From positions 184,993,315-185,057,314 of the forward strand of contig OV050030.1 of NCBI GenBank assembly GCA_920105625.2: a stretch of DNA of 64,000 bases, read 5' to 3'. This DNA comes from Clusia tigrina (Eukaryota > Arthropoda > Insecta > Diptera > Clusiidae). The notes below the pieces were generated by a model that saw only the letters and a program-made list of their open reading frames with translations, made no database searches and was not told where the DNA came from. Made by a program: the position numbers and the translations under genes. This document shows positions 9,656 to 21,500 of the stretch, piece by piece (the first letter of the stretch is position 1; the number at the start of each line of letters is the position of its first letter).

Positions 9656-11154
9656 TTGGGTGTGCGGAACCAAGCCTATACAACTGAGCAACATAGAGAG
9701 AAGCGATTGCTACGTCAGAGCGACCATTGGAGGGACCACGGTGTACAGTTGCTACTTGCCGCCGAGCCTAACTGCGGACGAGTTCGAGTCAGTGGTAGAC
9801 AGACTTGCTCTGGACGCGCAAGGCAGGAACCCCGTAGTGATTGCCGGCGACTTCAACGCATGGGCAACTGAATGGGGTTGCGCCCGAACCACACAGAGAG
9901 GTCATATCCTCATGGACGCGCTTGCGGCTCTTGACGTAGTCGTCATGAACGCGGGAGAGGCGACTTTTGTGAGAGGAGAAGCCACATCTGTGATCGACCT
10001 TACGTTCCTCAGCAGCGGGTTAGTCAGAGGAGCCAGGTGGATTGTGAGTTCCGCGTACACCCACAGCGACCACAATGCCATTTGCTTTGACTTGGAAAGG
10101 AACAAACAACGGCGGAGGACAGGCCCGTGGCCGAAAGGCTGGAGAGCGGACGCCCTCGACGACGGCGCACTCGAAGTCATGTTGGAGGAGTTTGAGCTGC
10201 AAGCCAGTGCGGCGGAAATGGCGAACCAGCTAGCGAGCCAGCTAGAGAGCGCCTGCGATGCGGCGATGCCCAGGCGGGCCTATGGTGGAAACTATAAATC
10301 CGTTTATTGGTGGACGGACGAGATCGCCGGCCTACGCAAGGAATGTCACGCAGCAAGGCGAAGGCACCAGCGTGCAATAGGCAACCCAGACTGCCGGCAA
10401 TTGCGCCAGTTGTACAAAGAGGCTAAAAGAAGTCTGAAGACGGCCATAAAGGCGAGCAAGCGTAGGAGTTTCAGCGAGCTATGTGCACAGGTTGAAGACA
10501 ACCCGTGGGGCACGGCATATAGGCTCGTGATGAAAAAGCTCCCCTGCTACAGGCAGCCAGCCCCAAGCTGCCCAAATTTGCTCAAACGCATTGTGGGAGA
10601 GCTCTTCCCAGTGCAAAATTATGTGCCTGATCAGTTCTCTCCCGAGCTGGGCGAAGAAGTACCCAGTGTAATGACAGAGGAGGTGTTGCGGGCGGTTGGA
10701 AAATTTGGGGACCAGAAGGCACCTGGCCCAGATGGAATTCCCAACCGAGTGCTAAAAACCGCAGCTGCACTACACCCAGAAACACTGAGGTCACTTTACG
10801 ACGCCTGTCTTAGGGAAGGAGTCTTCCCGAAACGGTGGAAAAGGCAGCGGTTGGTATTGATACCTAAAGCCGATAAGCCAGCAGAGGACCCATCGGCCTA
10901 CCGTCCGCTGTGCATGTTGGACACAGCAGGGAAGGTCCTGGAGCGGATTATATGCGACCGGATCGACGAGGCGATAGTGGATGCTGGAGGACACCGTGGA
11001 CGCCATTGACGAACTCGTCCAAACGGCGAAGGAGGCGATTCAGGGCCAGAGATGGAAGGGGGGTGCCAAGAGGTATTGCCTCGTGGCCACCCTCGACGTC
11101 GAGAACGCTTTTAACTCGGCCAGCTGGGCGCATAGCAGAAGCGCTGGCAGAGTT
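9656..11154 (+). pseudogene. R1a ORF2: endonuclease and reverse transcriptase N-terminal half
   Basis: This continues the ORF2 begun at 1609. The endonuclease shows GDFNAWATEWG and YTHSDHNAICFDL, the catalytic Asp/Asn and His motifs. A linker (YWWTDEIAGLRKECHAARR) leads into the reverse transcriptase (KAPGPDGIPNRVLK, RLVLIPKADKPAEDPSAYRP). The long frame ends at 11007-11009 after a frameshift near 10990; the next frame carries LDVENAFNSASW with a 2-bp loss soon after. The element stops at 11154, where inverted GypA sequence begins, so the YADD motif and C-terminus are lost. The match to copy R1b (minus strand, 43530-42060) confirms the family. Confidence 0.85.
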
Positions 11155-12368
11155 CAGAACGATACCCGTTTCGTCGGTCTACTCCCCGGCTGTGGTGAAG
11201 GTTGGTCCCCTGAGCGGGGCGGTGGTTGACTCCTCAGATGACTCCTTGGATGGATCGCTGGCGGGCCATTTGTCGCTGACGATGACGACGATTGTGGCGA
11301 TGGCGATCGGGTTGGCGATGGTGATCGGGATGCCTACAGCGATGGCGACGATGTTGAGCCACTCATTTCGAGGTGGGCCGGCTTCAAGCAGTCCGTAGAG
11401 ATGGCTTTCTCGACGCCGTTCAAGTCGATGATGAAGCTCTTGTCGTTGACCCGGCGAATTACCTTATGGGGGCCCGTATATGGCGGCTCGAGTGGCCTCC
11501 GGATTTTGTCCAGATTGCAGAATACGTGCGTGCAGGTGCGCAATTCTTTGAAGACGAACGGCTTCTGTCTCGAGTGGTTGGATGCTGGTACTGGCTTGGT
11601 CGCTTTTACCAGCTTGCGCAACTGCTCGATGAAAACCGGTTGGGCGGTAGGGTCGTTTTGTTGTCCGAAGAATTCCCCCGGCAGGCGTAGTTGGGTGCTG
11701 AAGAGCATCTCGGCTGGAGTTGCTTTGAGGTCCTCTTTGTACGCCGTCCGCATCCCCAATAGCACTGTTGGCAAGGCGTCTGGCCATGGTGTGTCTGGAC
11801 TGCACATCAAGGCCGCTTTTAGTGTGCGGTGTAGTCTCTCCACCATGTTGATTGTGGGTGGTAAGGCGTTGTGTGAACATGGTTAGCACCCGTCATTTTC
11901 GCGAGAGCCGTGAATAGCTCCCCTCGAATTGACCCCCCTGGTCGGAGGTGATGGTGAGTGGCGTGCCGAAAGTGCAGACCCAACTGTGGAAGAACGCTCG
12001 TGCGACGGTCACAGCTCGAATGTCCGGGAGTGGGACAGCCACCGGCCATCGGGAAAAGCGACGATGATGGTCAGGCAGTGCGACAGTCCTCTCACCAGCG
12101 GTAGCTTGATCAGGTCAAAATGAACGTGGCAGAACCTGTCATCTGTCTCCCCGAAGCTTTGCAACTCGGCGCGGTTGTGGCGATGGACTTTCGCGCGTTG
12201 GCATGGTTGGCATTCACGGGCCCAGCGGAGCGCGTCCTCGCGCATGCTTGGCCAGAAGTATTTGGCCACCAGATGTTTCGCCGTTGCTCGACAACTCGGG
12301 TGGGATGATCCGTGTACGATGCCAAACGCCGTTCGACGGGTGGGACTAGGTGGGGGTAGTGGTGTCGC

Positions 12369-12370
<2 letters not shown>
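11155..12370 (-). mobile_element. Deleted GypA (CsRn1-type Gypsy) copy, inverted
   Basis: On the - strand this is the first 23 bp of the GypA LTR (12370 downwards), a 10-nt filler, then the integrase half of pol. The same LTR-to-integrase deletion junction, filler included, is found on the + strand at 37002-37035. The body matches 37035 to about 38195 apart from small indels, among them a 12-bp segment kept here (LEP in IRRPLEPPYTGP) and a 4-bp loss near 11850. It ends at 11155, against R1a. It touches the (TA)n tract at 12372. Confidence 0.8.

Positions 12371-12371
<1 letters not shown>
11334..12371 (-). pseudogene. GypA integrase (inverted copy)
   Basis: The zinc-binding H2C2 region (FGIVHGSSHPSCRATAKH... 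CQPCQRAK) is followed by the catalytic core start (FCHVHFDLIKLPL, first Asp). An in-frame TGA at 12009-12011 follows RTFEL; part of the core between the first and second Asp is missing. The second Asp and Glu region continues to about 11850, where a 4-bp loss shifts the frame. The C-terminal part (VERLHRTLKAALMC... PYTGPHKVIRR) runs to a stop at 11334. These lesions, except the 4-bp loss, are shared with the copy at 37034-38311, so they predate the copying event. Confidence 0.8.

Positions 12372-12462
<91 letters not shown>
12372..12462. repeat. (TA)n microsatellite between GypA and GypB
   Basis: 91 bp of uninterrupted TA. The left edge is the first base of a GypA LTR and the right edge is the terminal CCTAAC of a GypB LTR (as GTTAGG). 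The mirror-image arrangement is at 36920-37000. Confidence 0.95.
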
Positions 12463-12467
<5 letters not shown>

Positions 12468-12899
12468 GAAATTGCCCTCCTGACAATTTCTCTAACTCTC
12501 TGTGCTCGGACTCGTACCACTGGATTGTGTAGTAATCAAACAATCGCTGGTTAAATTAAAATAATTAGCTTTATTTAATTATTGCTATTTACACATTTAA
12601 TATTAGGCTTAAAGTTTACTTAGTTATTATTTGCACTTTATTTCACAAACCATTAGTCACTTTATTTAATAAGTAATTTCATCACTTAATAATGAATGAC
12701 TTTAATAATGAATTTCATCACTTTGCAAAATTACAAATACTGCTAATACTGCTGTTTCTTTTTGATATTACCGACAGATGGTTCTTGAATAAACTTTTAT
12801 TCGAATAGTTCGCATCTTGACTCACAGAAGGCACTCATTCTCCAACTCAGATGGGATCCTGAAAGTATGCAATCACATTCACTGTGCTATCACGTTTCA
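12463..12899 (-). repeat. GypB 3' LTR (with internal deletion)
   Basis: The LTR runs on the - strand from TGAAACGTGAT (12899) to CCTAAC (12463). The full form at 36316-36919 is 604 bp. Here it is 437 bp because about 170 bp are missing near 12770, where the GCTGTTTC and TTTTTGATATT segments are joined. It contains a polyadenylation-like AATAAA region and long AT-rich stretches. Confidence 0.85.
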
Positions 12900-12910
12900 C
12901 TGCCCTCCGC

Positions 12911-13666
12911 TTAATCTTGTTCGTCCCGAACAAGGATAGTACTGCAACCGTTATAAGGAGATAACCTCTCTAAATGAACGACTTTCATTTTGCTCCTGGC
13001 ATTTCTCGCCAGCTGATTGCGGTATACTACATCGTTGAGCCGCTTTAATACCTTATAAGGGCCTTGCCAGTGTGTTTGCAGTTTTGGCGATAATCCATTT
13101 TTCCTTTGCGGATTATGAAGCATAACTAGCTGCCCTTCCTGAAATCTCTTGGAGTTTGCTCGTAGATCATATCTGGCTTTCATTTTATCACTCATCAGTT
13201 GTGTGCGCTTTCTGATGGTTCCATGAATTTCATTCAACTGTCCTCGTTTTTTAGGTATACAATTGCTGCATGGAAGTACTGTAGATGACTCTTTAGACCA
13301 TTCTTTCGCTAGATCGTCGGGTACCTTTTTATTAGCTCGTATCTTGCTTTTCGTGACTCGCGGTTGCCTCTCACAGTTTACAATTGGTGAAATTCTTTGG
13401 CACCTTACCTTCTTTTTCGCTATGGTTTCAGCGGTATTTGAAATATTCACTACTTTTTCTGGTACGATTCGGCTCTTATGCTTCCCAACATCTCCGACCA
13501 TTTTTGTCCGTATATCAATCCGCAATCTTATTCCTAGAAGCGGCTCGATTCCCCGAACGAGATCCCTTCTAATTATGGAATGTGACGCACCCGTATCCAA
13601 TGTTACCACGATTTTTCTACCATTTACTACGCTGTCGACAGTTAGGCTGTTGATTTTCTGTGCCAT
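12911..13666 (-). pseudogene. GypB protease fused to integrase C-terminus (deletion product)
   Basis: A 251-codon uninterrupted frame. Residues 10-35 carry VVTLDTGASHSIIRRDL, the active-site loop of a retroviral-type aspartic protease. From about residue 140 (KKRGQLNEIHGTIRKRTQ) the protein equals the integrase C-terminal region seen intact at 35970-36304 (WQGPYKVLKRLNDVVYR, VVHLERLSPY). Everything between, including reverse transcriptase, RNase H and the integrase catalytic core, is deleted, and the junction keeps the frame. It is unlikely to be a working polyprotein, but the open frame could make a protease-like product in trans. The start ATG is internal to the original pol. Confidence 0.8.
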
Positions 13667-13734
13667 CGGAGAGACGAAGATTCTGGGGCTACATGTTGTG
13701 GGAGTCAGATCAAGCCCCTCGAGACTGACTCCAT

Positions 13735-14457
13735 CTAGTTTGTCGACGGCTTTTCAACATTTTCTGATTCCCTATTTTGGAATCTGACTTGCTTTGGAGG
13801 TCTTACCGGTGAGCGTGATCTAGAACGTTTTCGTCTCGATTGGCAATTACGGGCCATGTGTCCGACCTCTCCGCAGGTGAAGCATTTGCCCGTGAAACTT
13901 TGTCCGCTTTCGACTTGTACCTGACGGGCTCTGTAAACTGGCTGGCACACCAAGGCTGCTATCCCTGAAGTTAAAGCGCTAGCTACTGTCTCCATATATG
14001 TAGCTTTCGTATTAGTTATTGCAGAACGCTTTATCTCCGCATCGCGAATGCCATATACAAAGGTGGGCATCATACACCTCTCAGTGATCTCTCCTGGGTA
14101 GGCAAGATGAGCCAACCGTTCCGCTTCCGCCGCAATTTGTTGTAGAGACTCACCACTCTTCTGTACCCGTGTTCGTAGCTCTACTTGGTACATCTGCTTC
14201 CGGTATTCACTACCATATTTGCGCTGAACGGCATTCATCAAGCTTTCATAGCAGTCTCGCTCACTTTCCGAGATAGTTTGAAGCACATCAGCGGCAGCAC
14301 CTTTCAATGAAACGGTTAATGCAGCCACTTTTTCGCGAGCACTCCAACCATTTGTGCTAGCGGTAGTCTCAAACTGCATTCTGAAGTCGCTAAATGTCGT
14401 GGTTCCATCATAGGTAGGAGGCTTCAGTTTTATTGAGGATAAAGCTGGCACAGGCAA
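13735..14457 (-). pseudogene. gag: GypB gag: capsid part and zinc knuckle
   Basis: 240 residues. LKPPTYDGTTTFSDFRMQFE and DVLQTISESERDCYESLMNA are the capsid-like region of Gypsy gag (retrotransposon gag family), and AEAERLAHLAYPGE follows. Near the end is one CCHC knuckle, CFTCGEVGHMARNC, then a basic Arg/Ser tract (RRKRSRSRSP) for RNA binding. The ATG at 14457 is internal: the N-terminal part lies at 15072-14408 in other frames, so gag has a frameshift near 14430. The stop at 13735 sits ahead of the protease frame, a usual gag/pol arrangement. Confidence 0.8.
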
Positions 14458-15072
14458 TGAACCCTTCCTGTAGTAGGTGAATTCTTTGCTCTATTTGTTG
14501 CGTAAATTCGTTCTGCTTTTGCTCGTTCGCAATGAATTTTTGTTCTACAGATTTTTCGAACGATTCCTGCCGTGTCTCAATTTCACAAACCTTCCTGTCA
14601 ACCATCTCAGACATTTCTTTCATCTGCTGTGAGTTTTGTTCCGCTAATAGAGCAAGTCTAATTTCACTCTGCTGTAACTGTTCTTTGATATCCTCTCTGA
14701 CAGCTTGGGCATTTTGTTGTAATCGCTCCTGTATCCTCCCATCGACTGCTTGCTTGAGGGATTCAGCACTCTTTTCAACGTCCTGTTTGACGGATGCGAC
14801 ACTCTTTTCGACTGCTTGAAAACTTTGATGTAACTGCTGCATATCCTTTTTGAAGGATTGTATTATCCCAATGATGTCAAAGTTACCCGTGTTAGTTTCT
14901 TGCGGAGTTTCTTCGTGTCGAGATGTCGTTGGCTCTTCACATTGGAATTCATGCTCATCGACGTCTATACTATGCTCCTCTAAAGCACTTCTTAATCGCA
15001 CCTGCAGCTCCGCTTTAAGCGCTCAACCTCCTTCTTGAGCTGCTCCAATCTAAGTTTTTCAAATTTAACCAT
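14408..15072 (-). pseudogene. gag: GypB gag: N-terminal coiled-coil part
   Basis: The natural start is probably ATG 15072, 20 bases after the primer-binding site (MVKFEKLRLEQLKKEVERLK). A frameshift near 15015 leads into the 197-codon frame from 15001 (LRSALEEHSID). The opening resembles the SAP-like helix pair found at the start of many insect Gypsy gags, though this is only a resemblance. The next 130 residues are strongly heptad-patterned (Gln/Glu/Lys-rich, VEKSVASVKQDVEKSAESLK), a long coiled coil likely to drive particle assembly. It overlaps the following gag frame by 50 bp. Confidence 0.7.
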
Positions 15073-15091
15073 TGTTTATTACAGATACACA

Positions 15092-15109
15092 ATCCCACTT
15101 CTGACACCA
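15092..15109 (-). other. GypB primer-binding site (tRNA-Leu type)
   Basis: On the - strand TGGTGTCAGAAGTGGGAT lies three bases after the 5' LTR end. It is complementary to the 3' end of an insect tRNA-Leu (...CCCACTTCTGACACCA), as used by mdg3-type elements. Confidence 0.8.
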
Positions 15110-15112
15110 ATT

Positions 15113-15588
15113 GTTACGAAATTGCCCTCTTGACAATTTTCTCTGTTACAAAATTGCCCTCCTGACAATTTCTCTAACTCTCTGTACTCGGACTCGTACC
15201 ACTGGATTGTGTAGTAATCAAACAATCGCTGGTTAAATTAAAATAATTAGCTCTATTTAATTATTGCTATTTACACATTTAATATTAGGCTAAAAGTTTA
15301 CTTAGTTATTATTTGCACTTTATTTCACAAACCATTAGGCACCTTATTTACTAATAAATTTCATTACTTTACAAATACTGCTGCTTTGATTAAAATGCTA
15401 GATGTGCACACTGTTACGGTCTCTGATCTACTGTCCTCGACTTTGAACAGTCTTGTCGCTTTTATAGTTTCCTAAAGGTTCGAGTAGAAAATACTACGCC
15501 ATTCTCGTATTTTCTAGAATTTTCGATCCATTTCGACGGAAGTCGAGAATATTCTTTTTGATATTACCGACAAATGGTTCTTGAATAA
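15113..15588 (-). repeat. GypB 5' LTR, inner part
   Basis: It matches the LTR at 36316-36919. The inner end carries a short direct duplication: GTTACGAAATTGCCCTC at 15113 and GTTACAAAATTGCCCTC at 15145. The LTR is interrupted at 15588 by a foreign insert and resumes at 16770-16879. Confidence 0.8.
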
Positions 15589-16769
15589 TGTAGTGTACCA
15601 CACAAGTGTACACTGACGACCACACATCGTCATAAGCACAGCAACAAGTCGCATATGCAAACAAACTGACAATAGCGCAACGTACGCAATTGCACTCAAT
15701 ACCCAAATATGCTAGACTAGCATTTTGGGGGTGCAATAACACACGCTGCCTATATTGCAGCGCATGCATGTTAGACAGTGCAGTGACTTTAGCCCTGAAC
15801 TTGCACTCAAAATAATTAATATAAACAAAGACGATGATTCGTCAATGAATAATATCGGTAATCCGATACTTGAGACAAATTTCGGGAATATGATTTGTAA
15901 CTAGTGGAAATAAGATAGATACATTTTATATTAGTTAGAATAAGAAAACAATAAAAATTGAATAATATAAAAAGGCCAGCGAGCCACCAAATAAACCAGA
16001 ATTAATCTGAACTTCTAAAACTGCAATCCTGCATTAGACTTCTTATTTCTTCTCTCGTGCTCTTGACTAGGCATAGTTACAGAACAGCACAAACAATAGC
16101 TTGGCACACTCTGCCGGCACACTCTGCCGGTCAAAATCTTTGCTGAGGGTGTCTTTCGCTTCGTGTTAGGCATTTCTATTTTATAGTGCTCTTTTGCATC
16201 TATGCACTACATAGAATCTGCAGAATGCCGATCCTGCGTGTCCAACAGTCTACCCTACATGGCGATCCTGCAACCGATCCTGCAACCGATCCTGCAACCG
16301 TTCCTGCAACCAATCTATGGCCTGAAAGGCAGCCAATAATCCTGCAACCGATCCTGCAATCAATGAATAGCCTGAAGAAGATCCTGACAATTATCCAGAA
16401 ACGGTGGACCAATATTCCTGCATATGTAAGAATACGTGCCGACTACCATGCATTTCCAGCTTATGTTCCACCAAATATTATCAGTTGTGACCCAATCGAA
16501 GAGTACAAGAGGCGACAAATTAAAAAGTAGGAGCAACTGACACAGCCAATTTGGCTCAAGAATTGGAAAAATGACGAAGGAGAGAGCAAAGAAGAAGTCA
16601 AGGAGAAAAAGAAGTATATAGAGAAGAAGCAACAGATAGAAAAGAAGACGAAGAGAGAAAACAAGACGCAGTGATAAAATGATTTGAGAAAAAGGAAGAA
16701 GAATAGAGAAGACAAACAATCAGAAATGAACTGAATGCCGATCCTGCGTGTCCAACAGTTTACCCTACA
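15589..16769 (+). mobile_element. LTR-derived insert with 4-bp target repeat
   Basis: The insert begins TGTAG and ends CTACA, and is flanked by ATAA at 15585-15588 and 16770-16773; removing it restores the GypB LTR. Bases 15589-16259 look like one LTR (TG...CA, 671 bp). TGGCGATCCTGC follows at once, in the position of a primer-binding site. The last 36 bp (16734-16769) repeat the end of that LTR (16223-16259). So this appears to be an LTR retrotransposon with nearly all its coding region and most of its second LTR deleted. The short frame at 16186-16530 has no recognisable domain. Family unknown. Confidence 0.55.
16260..16360 (+). repeat. GATCCTGCAACC short tandem repeat
   Basis: Several copies of a 12-bp GATCCTGCAACC-type unit lie directly after the LTR end at 16259 and again near 16340. 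It may derive from repeated copying around the primer-binding site. Confidence 0.6.
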
Positions 16770-16877
16770 ATAAGCTTTTATTCGAATAGTTCGCATCTTG
16801 ACTTACAGGGGGCACTCATTCTCCAGATGGGATCCTAAAAGTATGCAATCCAGTTTCACTGATATGCAATCACGTTT

Positions 16878-16879
<2 letters not shown>
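16770..16879 (-). repeat. GypB 5' LTR, outer part
   Basis: This continues the LTR interrupted at 15588, ending (LTR start) with TGAAACGTGATTGC at 16879. It abuts (TA)n at 16880. Confidence 0.8.
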
Positions 16880-17956
<1,077 letters not shown>

Positions 17957-18535
17957 TTATACCCCTCCGCTGGTAGGAGGCGGCTCTTCTCCCGGTAGGA
18001 TCACCACCTTCGTGATAGGTCGGGTTAGCATTCTACGTGCGGTCCGCACATCCACAACACGCACTTTTCCATCAGGACCAGGGTGCGTATCGGTGACCCT
18101 GCCCAGCCGCCATTCTTGAGGCGCTAGGTTGTCTTCCCGCACAACCACTAACTCACCCACCTTTACATTCACTTGAGCCGTCCGCCACTTACTCCGCCGT
18201 TGACACTCGAGAAGATATTCGTTTTTCCAACTGACGCTGAATTGATGGGCCAGCGCCTTCAGTTTTTGCCATCGGTTCAAAATTGAGAGAAAGGGTGTTG
18301 TATCCGGAGGCTCAGCTGGTGCTAACAGTGGCGCACCCACCAAGAAATGACCAGGCGTCAGCGCTTGGAGATCCGTGGGGTCCTCAGACAGAGCGCTGAT
18401 AGGCCTAGAATTAAGACACGCCTTGAAGCGCGCTAAGAGAGTCACAAATTCTTCAAACGTGTACTTAAGTTGCCCTGCCATGCGCTTGAAATGGTGCTTG
18501 AAACTCTTGACCGCTGCTTCCCAAAGGTCCCCCAT
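17957..18535 (-). pseudogene. pol: BEL-1 integrase C-terminal part
   Basis: It begins GDLWEAAVKSFKHHFKR, containing the catalytic Glu of the BEL integrase, and continues through LLARFKACLNSRPI, LTPGHFLVGAPLLAP and GELVVVREDNLAPQEWRLGR. The latter is the DUF5641-type tail that follows integrase in BEL/Pao polyproteins. It is one frame away from the preceding integrase frame because a C run near 18555 is one base short. In BEL-2 only the start of this region is present, cut at the duplication junction. Confidence 0.85.
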
Positions 18536-21500
18536 ATGTGGAGCATGGGGGGATTAAAATCCCACTCGAGCTGAGTATGAAAGTGACCCACCACGGTTCG
18601 GTCACGGATTTCGCGGAGCACCCGCTGGAAATCAAGCCTCAACGCCTTTTCCGCGCCAACAAAGTTCCTACCATTATCCGAGTGCATTTTCAAAGGACAT
18701 CCCCGACGGGCGATAAACCGAGACAATGCCGCAAGGAAGGCAGGAGTACTCAAATCGGTAGTCGCCTCAAGGTGAACTGCTCTCGTAGCGTACCATACAA
18801 AGATGCAGACGTACCCCTTCGTAACGTGGCATGCCCGCCCCTTATAGTGCTTGATATCAAACGGCCCCGCGAAATCAACTCCAGTATGGGTAAAAGGACG
18901 TGAACACGTGGTACGTTCAACCGGAAGAGCTGCCATGAGCTGCTGTTGTCGACGCTTCTTCCACATGAGCGTTTTCGCTTTTGGAATCCCATATTGGGTC
19001 CGGATTAGCCGCAGCATTAGTTGATTCCCCCCGTGTAGGGACACCTGATGGATGAACTTCACTATTAGACGAGTCAGAGGACCATAGTATGGCAGAATGA
19101 TCGGGTGTCTCTCCGAAAATGGCAAATGTGTAGTGAGCGCCAACCGACCATTTACGCGCAGAGTACCATCGGAGTGCACGAACGGATTCAGAGCCAAAAG
19201 CGAACTGGAGCTGGATATCGGCTCCCGTGTCACAAGTGCGCTGTATTCTTTTGGGAAATACATTTTCTGCGCGACCACAATAAGGCAAGTGGTCGTTTCA
19301 GCGATTTCTCCCCGAGTAAGCGGGGACCCCCTGTCAGGAGTCGTGTCCCGATGTTTCACCGAACAGTGGCGCATAAAGCGGCGCACGAAACTCAACACTC
19401 GGAGGGCCCTAGAAAATGAGGAGAAGCGCAACATTGGGTCGTCCGCAGAGGACACATATACTACATGACACTTTGCAGGTCGTTGCTCTTCATCGGTTGC
19501 TAACACGTTTTCGTCCAACGGAGGCGGCCACCGTTTCCGCTCTTGCTGCAGCCAGGCCGGGCCTTCCCACTAGAGCTTGTTGTGGAGTAGTGCATCAGGT
19601 GCCACACCACGGCTAGCTAAATCTGCTGGGTTATCTTCTGAGCGGACATGACGCCAGTTGTTCACACCTACTTTGCTGGTAATGGCTGTGACTCGATTCG
19701 CCACGAAGACTTTCCACACGTGGGGTGGCTTTCGCAGCCATGCCAACACAATCGTAGAGTCGGACCAACAAAACAAGTTGTCATCTGAAATATTTAATAG
19801 AGGTTTAAGAGGGAAAATCAGCTCTGCTAAAAGTGTTGCCCCACATAGTTCTAAACGTGGAAGAGAGATAGTTCTCAATGGGGCCACCCGCGATTTCGCC
19901 ACTAGCAAATGGGTAGAGATGGAATTTTCACCTTTACACCGAACGTAAAGGGCTGCAGCATATGCTAGCTGAGAAGCATCACAGAAGGCGTGGAACTCAA
20001 TATCGCGATCAGGTGCAGATCGTACCCAGCGAGGCACGCGTACTTGGGAGCTTGCCTGATACTGCGATAAGAAGTGTGTCCACCTTGTTAAAGTGGTAGG
20101 AGTACGTTGCTCGTCCCAACCTATTTGATCCAACCATATCTGTTGCATCAAGATCTTAGCGGAGATGATAATAGGAGCCAACCATCCCGCTGGGTCAAAC
20201 AGCTGTGCGATGACCGACAGGACCTTACGTTTGGTGTATACGGCAACGATTGGCAAAGCTGCCACGTGGAAATAAAAGCAATCCCCCCGCGCATTCCATC
20301 GAATGCCCAAAGTGCGAGTGGTGCTGGTCTCTTCGAATTGGAGAAAATCTTCCCTAAGCAGATGCCCTGGAGGCAAACCGGATAAAATTTCTGTAGAATT
20401 TGCCGCCCATTTTCGCATTGAGAGCCCGGCTGAATCCAAGCTCTCAATCAGCTCATCCCTAGTGCGAATGGCAGTAGTAATATCATGTGTACCCACTAGA
20501 GCGTCATCCACGTACATCGAATTACGTAGCACCTGAGAAGCCAATGGGAACCTGCTCTGCATGTCGTCTGCCAATTGCAAAAGTGTCCTTATTGCAAGAT
20601 AAGGAGCACAATTCACCCCGAAGGTGACCGTTTTCTATTCATAGTCAGAGATATCGCTGTCGGGAGATTCCCTAAACACAATTCTCTGGTATGATGCCTG
20701 GCTTGGCTCAACCAGAATCTGACGATACATCTTTTGTATGTCCCCGTTCAGGACATAGCGAAACATACGCCACTGGATTATTAGCCGGGTCAGATCGGCT
20801 TGTAACACTGGCCCTGTGTGTAACACGTCATTCAAGCTGACCGTGTTGGAAGTCGCCTGTGAGGCATTGAACACCACGCGAATTTTGGTGGTTGTACTCT
20901 CTGGCTTAATTACTGCATGATGTGGCAAGTAATAATGAGGCACAGGAGTTACTGATGGCGGTGGAACCTTGCGCATGTGATTTAACGTAACGTATTCAAG
21001 TACCACCGCGTCGTATTGTCGCTTATCGGCCGGGCTCTTTACCAGCCGGGACTCATTCCGCTCAAATTGCCGAAGGGCAATATAGCGCGACGCTCCTAGA
21101 GACTTCTCCGGAACAAACCCTTGTTTGAACGGCAGAGAGACTATGTATCGCCCCGTAGCATCCCGACGAATAGTCTGGGAGTACAAATTAATGCAGTCTT
21201 GATCAGTCTGGGACAGCTTTCGATCTTGCGGAGGCTGTTCCATTTCCCAGAACTGTCGTAGAAGGTGGTCGAGCGAAGCAGTTTCAGACACTTGCACGCG
21301 AGTTGTGAAAGTGGATATCCGTTTATCCGGCAGAGGCCCTGTAAGGATCCAGCCGAATACCGTTTCTTGGGCAATTAGTGACCCCACCAGGTTGCGCCGC
21401 AACCCATCAAGCAAGACCTGAGGGTAAAGATCCCCTCCGATTAACAAATCGACTTGGGTGGAGTGTGAAGTGCTTGAATCGGTTAACCTGAAATGTCTCA

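Larger units (their letters stand above)
12463..16879 (-). mobile_element. GypB (mdg3-like Gypsy), internally deleted copy
   Basis: A complete element outline on the - strand: 5' LTR (16879-16770 and 15588-15113, split by an insert), primer-binding site (15109-15092), gag, protease fused to integrase tail, and 3' LTR (12899-12463). (TA)n tracts lie directly against both ends. Reverse transcriptase, RNase H and the integrase core are deleted. The Leu-tRNA primer site and a gag with a CCHC knuckle suggest the mdg3-like part of Ty3/Gypsy; that placement is inference. Confidence 0.8.

Noticed and set aside
18538..20540. Numerous + strand frames of 60-123 codons opposite BEL pol (and again at 26894-28892)
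   Set aside because: They are antisense shadows of the BEL pol frame; they carry no domain and repeat only because the unit is duplicated.
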